Shown here: positions 8,712 through 17,854 of the stretch, in pieces
How the letters are laid out: every line of letters begins with the position of its first letter
Position numbering within the stretch: the stretch's first letter is position 1
Assembly: GCA_910589315.1 (NCBI GenBank)
Contig: CAJUTB010000008.1
Coordinates: forward strand, 11,609 to 75,608
DNA: 64,000 nucleotides
Direction: 5' to 3'
From: an uncultured Oscillibacter sp.
Lineage (GTDB): Bacteria; Bacillota; Clostridia; Oscillospirales; Oscillospiraceae
Notes under the pieces: generated by a model
What the model was told of the DNA's origin: nothing
Databases searched by the model: none
The model's input: the letters and a program-made list of their open reading frames with translations, nothing else
Program-made: the position numbers and the translations under genes

Positions 8712-9173
8712 ATGGAAGAAATTATTCCAAAAGGACAAGTTCCGGAATTGCCGGAACGAATATTTATTCATTATGCAAACGAGGAGTTTAACACGGGCGA
8801 GGATACGGAGATTACAGACCTGTCAGAAGCGGGCGTAAAGAATATTGTCGAGAAAGTCCGGGATGGAACTTACTGGAGCCTGTTTCTCTGTCCGGATGAT
8901 TGCGGGGAAGAAGGTTTTCTCCTGATGGAATGTTCTGAGGATTTGATTTTTCTCCAGATCAGCGATGAAATGGAGCAAATTACCTGGACATGTTTTAACC
9001 CGGACTATTTGGATTCCGACGAGGAGGCTCCTATTGAATGCAGCGACGGTCAATCCATTGTTGCAATGAAAACCACGATGAAAGATCGGGAACTCGCCGC
9101 AAAATGCGTGGAATGGTATATTCATACCGGAGAACCCTACCCCGGTATGGACTGGCTGAAAATGACTTGGTAA
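8712..9173 (+). CDS. Unknown protein between gyrB and gyrA, possibly Imm1-like
   Basis: 153-aa acidic protein with no signal peptide or membrane segment, starting 15 bases after the gyrB stop and ending 44 bases before gyrA. It is rich in Glu/Asp. Its end, AAKCVEWYIHTGEPYPGMDW, recalls the closing helix and TG-P-W pattern of Imm1-type immunity proteins (family resemblance only, not certain). Nothing toxin-like lies next to it. It must be co-transcribed with the gyrase genes. An inhibitor or modulator of gyrase is possible, but nothing in the sequence shows it. Confidence 0.75.
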   Translation: MEEIIPKGQVPELPERIFIHYANEEFNTGEDTEITDLSEAGVKNIVEKVRDGTYWSLFLCPDDCGEEGFLLMECSEDLIFLQISDEMEQITWTCFNPDYLDSDEEAPIECSDGQSIVAMKTTMKDRELAAKCVEWYIHTGEPYPGMDWLKMTW

Positions 9174-9217
9174 GTTTCCTGTAAAAAGGAACCTCTAACA
9201 AGGAGGAAAAAGGATAA

Positions 9218-11740
<2,523 letters not shown>

Positions 11741-11752
<12 letters not shown>

Positions 11753-11785
11753 TCCTCCTGACCAATCAAAAAAACTGTTTTTTGA
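11741..11785 (+). terminator. Probable weak terminator after gyrA
   Basis: Two adjacent hairpins: CAGGAGGA-ATAA-TCCTCCTG across the gyrA stop, then TCAAAAAA-ACTG-TTTTTTGA. There is no classical long U tract after a GC stem, so termination is a guess. Confidence 0.4.
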
Positions 11786-11787
11786 AA

Positions 11788-12110
11788 CGATGGTGGTTGA
11801 AAGGGACGGGCGAGCACAGAGGCCCGCCCCTACGACCACCCATACGGAGGCAGCGGAATTAAGTGCAAAGACCTGTCCCAAGCACCGCAGCAGCGGCAGC
11901 GGGGTTAGACGCAGAGACAAGTCGATTTGGACTTCTCGTTTGGGTTCCGCCAAGCTGAAGTTTTCCACCAAGCATTCAAAACGCTCTTTTCTTTTGGACC
12001 GTGAACGGCCCGTTTTCTTTTCTCTCGCCAGAGAAAAGAAAATGGGGGGTTCGAATTTGGACCAGCTATTGCAAATAGCAATCAAATGCCCGCGCCGCGA
12101 GGCGCGACTA
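11788..12110 (-). repeat. Dispersed structured intergenic repeat, copy B
   Basis: Reverse-oriented copy between gyrA and rnhA, both plus strand, so orientation relative to transcription is the same as in the other copies. The 13-bp hairpin stem is at 12013-12025 / 12030-12042 with loop CGCC. The GCTATTGCAAATAGC and CGCGCC-type inverted repeats follow and end about 20 bases before the rnhA start. The CGGGCGAGCACAGAGGCCCGCCC inverted repeat lies at the gyrA side. Confidence 0.85.
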
Positions 12111-12129
12111 CCCAAAATTTGGAGAAATT

Positions 12130-12567
12130 ATGAAACGAGTAACGATCTATACCGATGGAGCGTGTTCAGGGAACCCTGGTCCGGGAGGATGGGGAGCCAT
12201 CTTAATGTATGGCGAACATAAAAAAGAACTCTCCGGTGGGGAACCCAAAACCACAAACAACCGAATGGAACTGACGGCAGTCATCGAAGCGCTGTCCCTC
12301 CTGAAAGAACCCTGCGCCGTGGACCTCTGGTCCGATTCCAAATACGTAATCGACGCATTAGAAAAAGGCTGGGCGCGGAGCTGGCAGAAACGCGGCTGGA
12401 TCAAAAGCGACAAAAAACCTGCCCTGAATCCAGATCTCTGGGAACGCCTCCTGGCCCTGATGGACATCCACAACCTCACCTGCCACTGGGTCAAGGGCCA
12501 CGCCGAAAACGCCTTCAACAACCGCTGTGATGAATTGGCCGTTTCTGAAAGCAAACGATTTCTTTAA
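12130..12567 (+). CDS. rnhA: Ribonuclease HI
   Basis: 145-aa type 1 RNase H that degrades RNA in RNA-DNA hybrids. The DEDD active-site residues are visible: Asp9 in YTDGACSGNPGPGGWG, Glu in NNRMELTAVIEAL, Asp in WSDSKYV, and the terminal Asp in NNRCDELA; KGHAEN supplies the conserved His. The ATG follows GGAGAAATT. It starts just after repeat copy B and ends in a strong terminator, so it may be a single-gene unit or read-through from gyrA. Confidence 0.96.
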   Translation: MKRVTIYTDGACSGNPGPGGWGAILMYGEHKKELSGGEPKTTNNRMELTAVIEALSLLKEPCAVDLWSDSKYVIDALEKGWARSWQKRGWIKSDKKPALNPDLWERLLALMDIHNLTCHWVKGHAENAFNNRCDELAVSESKRFL

Positions 12568-12680
12568 GATCATTCACAAACTGTTTACAAGGATAACATA
12601 CTTTAGAAAAAATTTTCCGGTATCTTAATAATCAGCAAAGGGTACTCCCAACCCGATGCGTTTTCTCCCTCCTAAAACAC

Positions 12681-12726
12681 ACATCAAAGGGGACCACTTC
12701 GGTGGTCCCCTTTGATGTCCTTTTTT
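12681..12726 (+). terminator. Terminator between rnhA and the small helical protein gene
   Basis: 17-bp perfect stem ACATCAAAGGGGACCAC with loop TTCG (12681-12718), followed on the plus strand by CCTTTTTT. It lies between convergent genes and probably serves both. Confidence 0.9.
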
Positions 12727-12731
12727 GCCGC

Positions 12732-12962
12732 TTAAAACAGTTTTTTAATGCCGTCCAAAAGATCGCTGGCTCCAGCGGCCGCCAGCTTCGTTTTAATTCC
12801 TGCAACCAGCGGTTTCAGCTGGTCGTCCGGAAGGTCAATGCCAATCAGAGATTCAATCGTCCGGATGGGGTCTTTCTGGAAACTGTCCAGGATGTTTTTA
12901 TCACTTTGAATCCGCTCTGCCAGTTCCTCAATCTTTTCTTTTACATCAAATTTCTTGTCCAT
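12732..12962 (-). CDS. Small helical protein of unknown function
   Basis: 76-aa all-helical, charged protein. Pattern: DKNILDSFQKDPIRTIESLIG, then DLPDDQLKPLVAGIKTKL, then a C-terminal LLDGIKKLF. Similar small proteins are common in Clostridia, and the N-terminal part resembles the helix-rich fold of Nif11/nitrile-hydratase-like leader peptides. No peptide-modification enzyme is nearby, so a leader role is not supported. The ATG at 12962 follows AAGGAG. Convergent with rnhA across a shared terminator. Confidence 0.8.
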   Translation of the reverse strand: MDKKFDVKEKIEELAERIQSDKNILDSFQKDPIRTIESLIGIDLPDDQLKPLVAGIKTKLAAAGASDLLDGIKKLF

Positions 12963-13114
12963 AATTCGGCTCCTTCTTTGTTGAATTCGGCAATATTATA
13001 GAGAAAAAAGGGACCGGTTGTCAACCGGGTTTTCCAGAATGGCGGTTGAAATTTTCCAGGAATTCCTGTAAACTGAACTTGCTTTTTTGAAAACAACAAA
13101 GGACTGGGTAAACT

Positions 13115-13636
13115 ATGAAGTGGAAATTTCCAATCGGTATGCGGACCATAAAAACGGTAACAGCCGTTTACCTGTGCTTCGTAATCGACAACTTCCGATC
13201 CGGCGGAGTCCCCTTTTACGCCGCAATCGCGGCGGTTTTGTGTGTACAAAAAGACATTCATTCCAGCATTAAAGCGGCTAAGAATCGGGAAATTGCAACC
13301 TTAATCGGGGGCCTTTTCGGGATGTGCTTTCTGATTTTTGAGAAATATGTCTTTTTGATCACAACGCCTCTGCTGCGGTATCTCGCGCTTTCGCTGCTCT
13401 TAATTCCCATTATTCAGGTGTCGGTTGCGTTCAGCCTCCAAAGCGGTACTTACTTAATGTGCGTGGTTTTTCTATGTGTTACCGTAACCCATGGCAGCGA
13501 CGAAAGTCCGGTGTTGTTTGCCATCAGCCGCATGATTGACACCACCATTGGCATTGCCGTTGCGCTGGCAATCAACAGTTTTCCGCTGAAAAAGACCTCC
13601 GGCGAAACGCCGGAGGCTCCAGACAAATCCGGTTAA
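13115..13636 (+). CDS. FUSC/aromatic-acid-exporter-like small membrane protein
   Basis: 173-aa membrane protein with about four hydrophobic segments and the family pattern GMRTIKTVTAVYLCF, then FYAAIAAVLCVQKDIHSSIKAAKNREIATLIGG. This is the N-terminal half-module of FUSC/ArAE (YgaE/YqjA-like, DUF939-type) proteins. Such proteins are putative efflux or envelope proteins; no substrate is evident. AAAGGA precedes the ATG. The gene ends four bases into the convergent MBL hydrolase gene (stop codons overlap). Confidence 0.75.
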   Translation: MKWKFPIGMRTIKTVTAVYLCFVIDNFRSGGVPFYAAIAAVLCVQKDIHSSIKAAKNREIATLIGGLFGMCFLIFEKYVFLITTPLLRYLALSLLLIPIIQVSVAFSLQSGTYLMCVVFLCVTVTHGSDESPVLFAISRMIDTTIGIAVALAINSFPLKKTSGETPEAPDKSG

Positions 13637-14610
13637 ACACTTCCATAATACCGGTTTACCCCGCCGGCTTCCTGGTGAAGGATAAGACCCTTTGCTTCCA
13701 GATGGTCCAAGTGGGAGAGGGCTTCGCCTACGGCGAAAAACTTCTGCGTCAAAGGAAATGATTTCCAGTCCTGACACCGGATGCTCCACCGCATGAGACC
13801 GGCGATTTCATAAGCGGTAAGACCTGGATTCTGTTCCACAATATGACGCGCAGAGGCCAGACGTTTCGCATGATGCTCCTTCAGTTCGTTGATCCGCTGG
13901 ACAAGGTCTCCCCGTTCGCTCCGGTGAGCGGGCAGGAGCAGCCGGACCGGCAGTTCCCGCACCCGTTCCAGACTGTCGAGATAACTGCCCAGAGCGTCGG
14001 GCAGGCGTTCCCAGCGGCAGATGTTCGGAGTAATGTGAAATAATACGTGGTCGCCGGAAAAGAACCAGCCTTCTTCCGGCTCATAAAGACACATATGCCC
14101 CGGCGTGTGTCCCGGCGTCAAAATACATTGCAGCGTATGTCCGCCGTAAAAAAGCGTGTCGCCATCCTCCAGAGGCGTAAAACGCCAGTTCTTGGGAGCG
14201 GCAGTTTGAGCAGGGTTCGAGTTCCAGAAGCCGTCCGCTTCCTCTTGCGAAAACCCTTCGCGGACATAAGCGGCATACAGCCGCCGCCAGGAATGATCGT
14301 CGACCGCTTCGCATACGCCGGGACCGTCTGCACGGCTGATATAAATCTGTCCGCTCTCCGGTAAAAGTTCCGGGGCAAGACCGGTGTGGTCGCTGTGAAG
14401 GTGGGTAAGAAAAATATCAAGCCGGTTTCGGTCCACGCCCAGAGCGGATAACTGCTGTTCCATCGCCTCCCGGCACGGCTCCTGCCGGAAGCCGGTGTCG
14501 ATCAGGAGACTGCGTTCCGCCCCGAGAATTAAATAGCTGTTCAGCGTTTTCAGGGGACTCCCTACCAGGGGAATTTCAAGTCTCCAAAGATCTTTTGACA
14601 GTTGTTCCAT
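13633..14610 (-). CDS. MBL-fold metallo-hydrolase
   Basis: 325-aa metallo-beta-lactamase-fold enzyme. The zinc motif THLHSDHTG is at 69-77. Further ligands are in LTPGHTPGHMCL and in FSGDHVLF, the glyoxalase-II/RNase-Z-like layout. The C-terminal extra 90 residues look like a winged-helix cap (AYEIAGLMRWSIRC…AVGEALSHLDHLEAKGLI), as in LACTB2-like hydrolases. The substrate is unknown. It is divergent from the two-component system, with a 77-base gap holding an inverted repeat. Confidence 0.85.
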   Translation of the reverse strand: MEQLSKDLWRLEIPLVGSPLKTLNSYLILGAERSLLIDTGFRQEPCREAMEQQLSALGVDRNRLDIFLTHLHSDHTGLAPELLPESGQIYISRADGPGVCEAVDDHSWRRLYAAYVREGFSQEEADGFWNSNPAQTAAPKNWRFTPLEDGDTLFYGGHTLQCILTPGHTPGHMCLYEPEEGWFFSGDHVLFHITPNICRWERLPDALGSYLDSLERVRELPVRLLLPAHRSERGDLVQRINELKEHHAKRLASARHIVEQNPGLTAYEIAGLMRWSIRCQDWKSFPLTQKFFAVGEALSHLDHLEAKGLILHQEAGGVNRYYGSV

Positions 14611-14640
14611 TTGGGAAAATCCCCTTTCTGTTGTTGAAAA

Positions 14641-14666
14641 TTCTATGGAATCGTGTTACCATAGAA
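14641..14666. promoter_or_regulatory. Inverted repeat in the divergent MBL/response-regulator gap
   Basis: TTCTATGG-10 nt-CCATAGAA, a perfect 8-bp dyad located 22 bases before the response-regulator start. It is a candidate operator or 5' hairpin; no protein can be assigned. Confidence 0.4.
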
Positions 14667-14687
14667 AAAATTTTTGGAGGAGCAGGA

Positions 14688-15362
14688 ATGTACCGTATTT
14701 TTATTGTGGAGGATGACGGCGTGATAGCCGGGACCGTCCGGCGGCATTTGGAAAGCTGGGGCTATGAGGCCCGGTGCGCCCAGCGTTTTGACGACGTTCT
14801 GTCAGAATTTGCAGAATTCGATCCCCAGTTAGTGCTGCTGGACATCTCCCTTCCCTTTTTCAACGGCTATCACTGGTGTCAGGAGATCCGCCGGGTATCG
14901 AAGGTGCCGGTCCTTTTTCTCACGTCCGCGTCGGACAGCGTAAACGTTGTCATGGCTATGCAGATGGGAGGAGACGACCTGCTGGCAAAACCCTTTGATC
15001 TTCCGGTATTGTCGGCCAAGGTTCAGGCGATGCTCCGCAGGGCTTACGATTTCGGTCCCTCCCCGACAATTCTGAACTGCGGCGGCGCGGTGCTGAACCT
15101 CTCCGACGGAACCTTATCCGTAAACGGCCAGCGGGTGGAGCTGACGAAAAACGAATTGAAAATGCTCCAGCTTCTGCTGGAACACAAGGGCCAGACCGTC
15201 AGCCGGGACGCAATTATGACAGCTCTTTGGGAGTCCGACAGCTTCGTAGACGAAAATACGCTCTCCGTCAACGTGAACCGCTTGCGGCGCAAGCTGGAGG
15301 CCGCCGGTCTTCCGGACTTTATTCACACCCGCAAGGGAGCGGGTTACTTGGTGGAGGGGTAA
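14688..15362 (+). CDS. OmpR-family response regulator
   Basis: 224-aa two-component regulator. Receiver: VEDDG at the start, phosphorylated Asp52 in LLDISLPFFNGY, and Lys101 in LLAKPFD. A winged-helix DNA-binding domain follows (LTKNELKMLQLLLEHKGQTVSRDAIM, then VDENTLSVNVNRLRRKLE). The ATG at 14688 follows GGAGGAGCAGGA. The kinase gene starts two bases after the stop. BceR-like by size and partner. The likely target is the ABC exporter at 17.8-21.3 kb, although a metabolic gene lies between them. Confidence 0.92.
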   Translation: MYRIFIVEDDGVIAGTVRRHLESWGYEARCAQRFDDVLSEFAEFDPQLVLLDISLPFFNGYHWCQEIRRVSKVPVLFLTSASDSVNVVMAMQMGGDDLLAKPFDLPVLSAKVQAMLRRAYDFGPSPTILNCGGAVLNLSDGTLSVNGQRVELTKNELKMLQLLLEHKGQTVSRDAIMTALWESDSFVDENTLSVNVNRLRRKLEAAGLPDFIHTRKGAGYLVEG

Positions 15363-15364
15363 AT

Positions 15365-16339
15365 ATGCTGGGAGCTTATTTGAAACGGCAATGGAAGCTG
15401 ATCTTTATGCTGGCGGCATTCGCCTGCCTGAGCGGCGCGGTGTTTTGGCTCTACCGTCTGCCGGTGGAATCCGTGCTGTACGCCGCCGCGCTGTGTATGG
15501 TGTTGGGCTTATTCTTGTTTGTTGTGAGCTATATCCGCTTCCGCCAGAAACATAAGGAGCTGGAATGGCTGCTGCGGCAGGCCAGGGAACGAGTTCTGCC
15601 CCTTCCGCCGCCGCGGGGACTGCTGGAGGAAGATTATCAGGCGTTGTTGAAAGCCGTCTGTAAGGACCGGGCCGCCATAGCCCAGGAAAACGACGTTTGC
15701 CTTCAGGAAATGACGGATTACTATACCCTTTGGGCGCATCAGATCAAAACGCCAATTGCGGCAATGCGCCTGCTTTTTCAGGAGACGCCCCAGCCGGAGC
15801 TGGAAGTGGAGCTGCTGAAAATTGAACAGTATGTGGAAATGGTGCTGGGCTATCTGCGCCTGGGCAGCGGTTCCACCGACTACGTGTTCCGGGAGGAATC
15901 CCTGGATCTTATGCTGCGGCAGGCGGTGCGGAAATACGCCCGTCTGTTTATTCTGAAAAAAATCTCTCTGGACTTCCAAGAGACAAACCGCTCGGTGGTG
16001 ACGGACGAAAAATGGCTTTCCTTTGTGATCGAGCAGCTTTTGTCCAACGCCCTGAAGTATACGCCGGAGGGCGGGCAGATCCGCATTTATAACGACGGGG
16101 AAACGGTGGTCATTGCCGACAACGGCATTGGAATTCAGGAGGAGGACCTGCCCAGAGTTTTTGAAAAAGGGTTCACGGGCTTCAATGGGCGGGAAAACCG
16201 GAAATCCACCGGAATCGGTTTATATTTGTGCCGGGAGGTCATGGACCGCCTGAATCATGACATTTCCATTTCCTCCCGGCCCGGACAGGGGACGCTGGTG
16301 CGGCTGGACCTCTCCAGAAAGCGGAGCTTTGTGGAGTGA
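15365..16339 (+). CDS. BceS-like intramembrane-sensing histidine kinase
   Basis: 324-aa kinase with two N-terminal membrane helices (about 11-31 and 36-58) and almost no extracellular loop, the build of BceS-type kinases that sense through an ABC transporter. Phospho-acceptor His125 lies in LWAHQIKTPIAAMRLL. The N box is EQLLSNALKYTP; the G boxes are IADNGIGIQEEDLPRVFEKGFTG and STGIGLYL. It is coupled to the regulator (two-base gap). Its stop abuts, without a spare base, the stop of the convergent dehydrogenase gene. Confidence 0.9.
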   Translation: MLGAYLKRQWKLIFMLAAFACLSGAVFWLYRLPVESVLYAAALCMVLGLFLFVVSYIRFRQKHKELEWLLRQARERVLPLPPPRGLLEEDYQALLKAVCKDRAAIAQENDVCLQEMTDYYTLWAHQIKTPIAAMRLLFQETPQPELEVELLKIEQYVEMVLGYLRLGSGSTDYVFREESLDLMLRQAVRKYARLFILKKISLDFQETNRSVVTDEKWLSFVIEQLLSNALKYTPEGGQIRIYNDGETVVIADNGIGIQEEDLPRVFEKGFTGFNGRENRKSTGIGLYLCREVMDRLNHDISISSRPGQGTLVRLDLSRKRSFVE

Positions 16340-17275
16340 TCAGAGGTTATAGAGAACTTTTGCCAGAGCAATGTACAGCCGGTCCCGTTCCCGAATGGCC
16401 TCGTCGGCTTTGTCGCCGGAGTAATCGTAGAAGCCCGCGCCGGATTTGACGCCCCAGCGGCCTTCTGACGCCAGTTTTTCCAAGATCGGGTGGCCGTCCT
16501 TGCGGTCGGAGAGACAAGCGTTCATATATTTGTTGACGCGGTTGAAAGAGTCCACGCCGTTGAAATCCGCCACGCCGAACAGGCCGACGGCGGCATAGCG
16601 CAGGCCCAGGCCCGCTTTCCAAACGGTGTCGATGTCCTCAAAGGAAGCGACGCCTTTTTCCACCAGATACAAAGCCTCCCGGACAATGGCGTATTGAATG
16701 CGGTTGATGATAAAGCCGTTGATGTCCTTTTGCACAATCACGGGCTGTTTGTCCAGGCCCTTTACCAGCTCATACATACGGTCTGCGTATACGTCTGCGG
16801 TTTTTTCGCCGCGAATGATTTCGCACAGCGGCAGAAGATGAGGCGGATTCAGCCAGTGCTGTCCCATGAACCGTTCCGGACGGTAAACCGGCTTTGCCAT
16901 TTCTGTAATCAAAAGCCCGCTGGTGTTGCTGGCGAGAAGGGCGTCGTCTGGAGCGAGGCGGCTGGCCCATTCCCAGAAGGTCTGCTTTTCGTCCATCTGC
17001 TCCACGATGTTTTCTAAAATCAGATCACAGTCCCGCATAACCTCCTGGTCGGTGGTATAGGCGATGTTTTTCAGCAGGGCGGCGGATTTCTCCGGAGTCA
17101 GAAGCTCGGATTTGATTAAACTTTCCTGATTCAGAGCAATGAGGTTTTTCGCCCGTTCCAAGCCGGACGCCGACCGGTTCCAGAGGGTGACGCGCCAGCC
17201 TGCCTGGGCGTAAACCTGGGAGAGAGACGCACCCATAATCCCTGCGCCCGCAATTACGGTATGCTGTTGTTTCAT
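16340..17275 (-). CDS. 3-hydroxyacyl-CoA dehydrogenase family protein
   Basis: 311-aa NAD-dependent dehydrogenase. Rossmann motif GAGIMG near the N terminus, then SNTSGLLITEM and the HWLNPP catalytic region, then the helical C-terminal domain (INRIQYAIVREAL, GLGLRYAAVGLF). Family members oxidise 3-hydroxyacyl-CoA, for example 3-hydroxybutyryl-CoA in butyrate formation. No thiolase or crotonase is adjacent, so the substrate is uncertain; L-gulonate or hydroxy-acid dehydrogenases are alternatives. ATG 17275 follows AAAGGA. It has its own promoter and sits between kinase and transporter on the opposite strand to the kinase. Confidence 0.88.
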   Translation of the reverse strand: MKQQHTVIAGAGIMGASLSQVYAQAGWRVTLWNRSASGLERAKNLIALNQESLIKSELLTPEKSAALLKNIAYTTDQEVMRDCDLILENIVEQMDEKQTFWEWASRLAPDDALLASNTSGLLITEMAKPVYRPERFMGQHWLNPPHLLPLCEIIRGEKTADVYADRMYELVKGLDKQPVIVQKDINGFIINRIQYAIVREALYLVEKGVASFEDIDTVWKAGLGLRYAAVGLFGVADFNGVDSFNRVNKYMNACLSDRKDGHPILEKLASEGRWGVKSGAGFYDYSGDKADEAIRERDRLYIALAKVLYNL

Positions 17276-17320
17276 GCTATACAATCCTTTCCGATTTTTT
17301 CATGGGAAGCTGCCGTTTTT

Positions 17321-17349
17321 ATTGTAACATGGCTTTCCACCCTTGTAAA
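17321..17349 (-). promoter_or_regulatory. Promoter of the hydroxyacyl-CoA dehydrogenase gene
   Basis: Minus strand: -35 TTTACA (17344-17349), 17-nt spacer, -10 TACAAT (17321-17326). Confidence 0.65.
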
Positions 17350-17456
17350 TCACTTGTTGATAACATACAGCCTTGTCAAAGCATATAGGCAACAGTAAGA
17401 GAAACGAAGCTGCCCGTCTTGCGGTCAGAATCGCATAGAATACATCAAGTATCAGA

Positions 17457-17498
17457 GGAAAACGCCCTGCGGCTGAAAGAAACCGCAGGGCGTTTTTT
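17457..17498 (-). terminator. Terminator of the ABC exporter-lipoprotein operon
   Basis: 12-bp stem AACGCCCTGCGG / CCGCAGGGCGTT (17461-17494) with T runs on both sides. It follows the lipoprotein stop directly. Confidence 0.85.
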
Positions 17499-17854
17499 CA
17501 GGATGGGTGGTCGTATCCCAGCTGCCAGGAACCCTCCGCCCGGACCGCCCGGAGATAGACGGCGGTTCCTTCGGCAAAACTGCCGGTGAAGTTTTCGCAG
17601 ACCGTTTCGCCTTCGTCTGTTTCAAAAGAGACGGTATAGGAAACGTTCTCCTTTTCCGGCAGAGAGAAAGAACAAAGCTGCGTGTCTGAAATAGCCTCCT
17701 CTGACGAAAAGGTATTGCCGTCACATATAACGGTGATATTGGAGACCGGTTCTGAGGCGTAGTTGGTAAGAATCAGATTTCCCTCGACTGGTTCCGCCCG
17801 TCCGCAGGCGGAGAGGAGGAGAATCAAACCGAATATCCAGAAATGCCGCCTCAT
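17498..17854 (-). CDS. Small lipoprotein coupled to the ABC exporter
   Basis: 118-aa protein with a lipoprotein signal: a hydrophobic run ending in LLLSACGRAEP, lipid on the cysteine, so it is exported and membrane anchored. The remainder is beta-rich without a recognised domain. The ATG at 17854 overlaps the permease TGA (ATGA), which shows tight translational coupling and suggests the lipoprotein works with the transporter, perhaps as an accessory. Function unknown. Confidence 0.8.
   Translation of the reverse strand: MRRHFWIFGLILLLSACGRAEPVEGNLILTNYASEPVSNITVICDGNTFSSEEAISDTQLCSFSLPEKENVSYTVSFETDEGETVCENFTGSFAEGTAVYLRAVRAEGSWQLGYDHPS

Noticed and set aside
6663..8771. 702-codon open frame antisense to gyrB
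   Set aside because: It is a mirror of the gyrB codon pattern; gyrB has all family motifs and a ribosome binding site.
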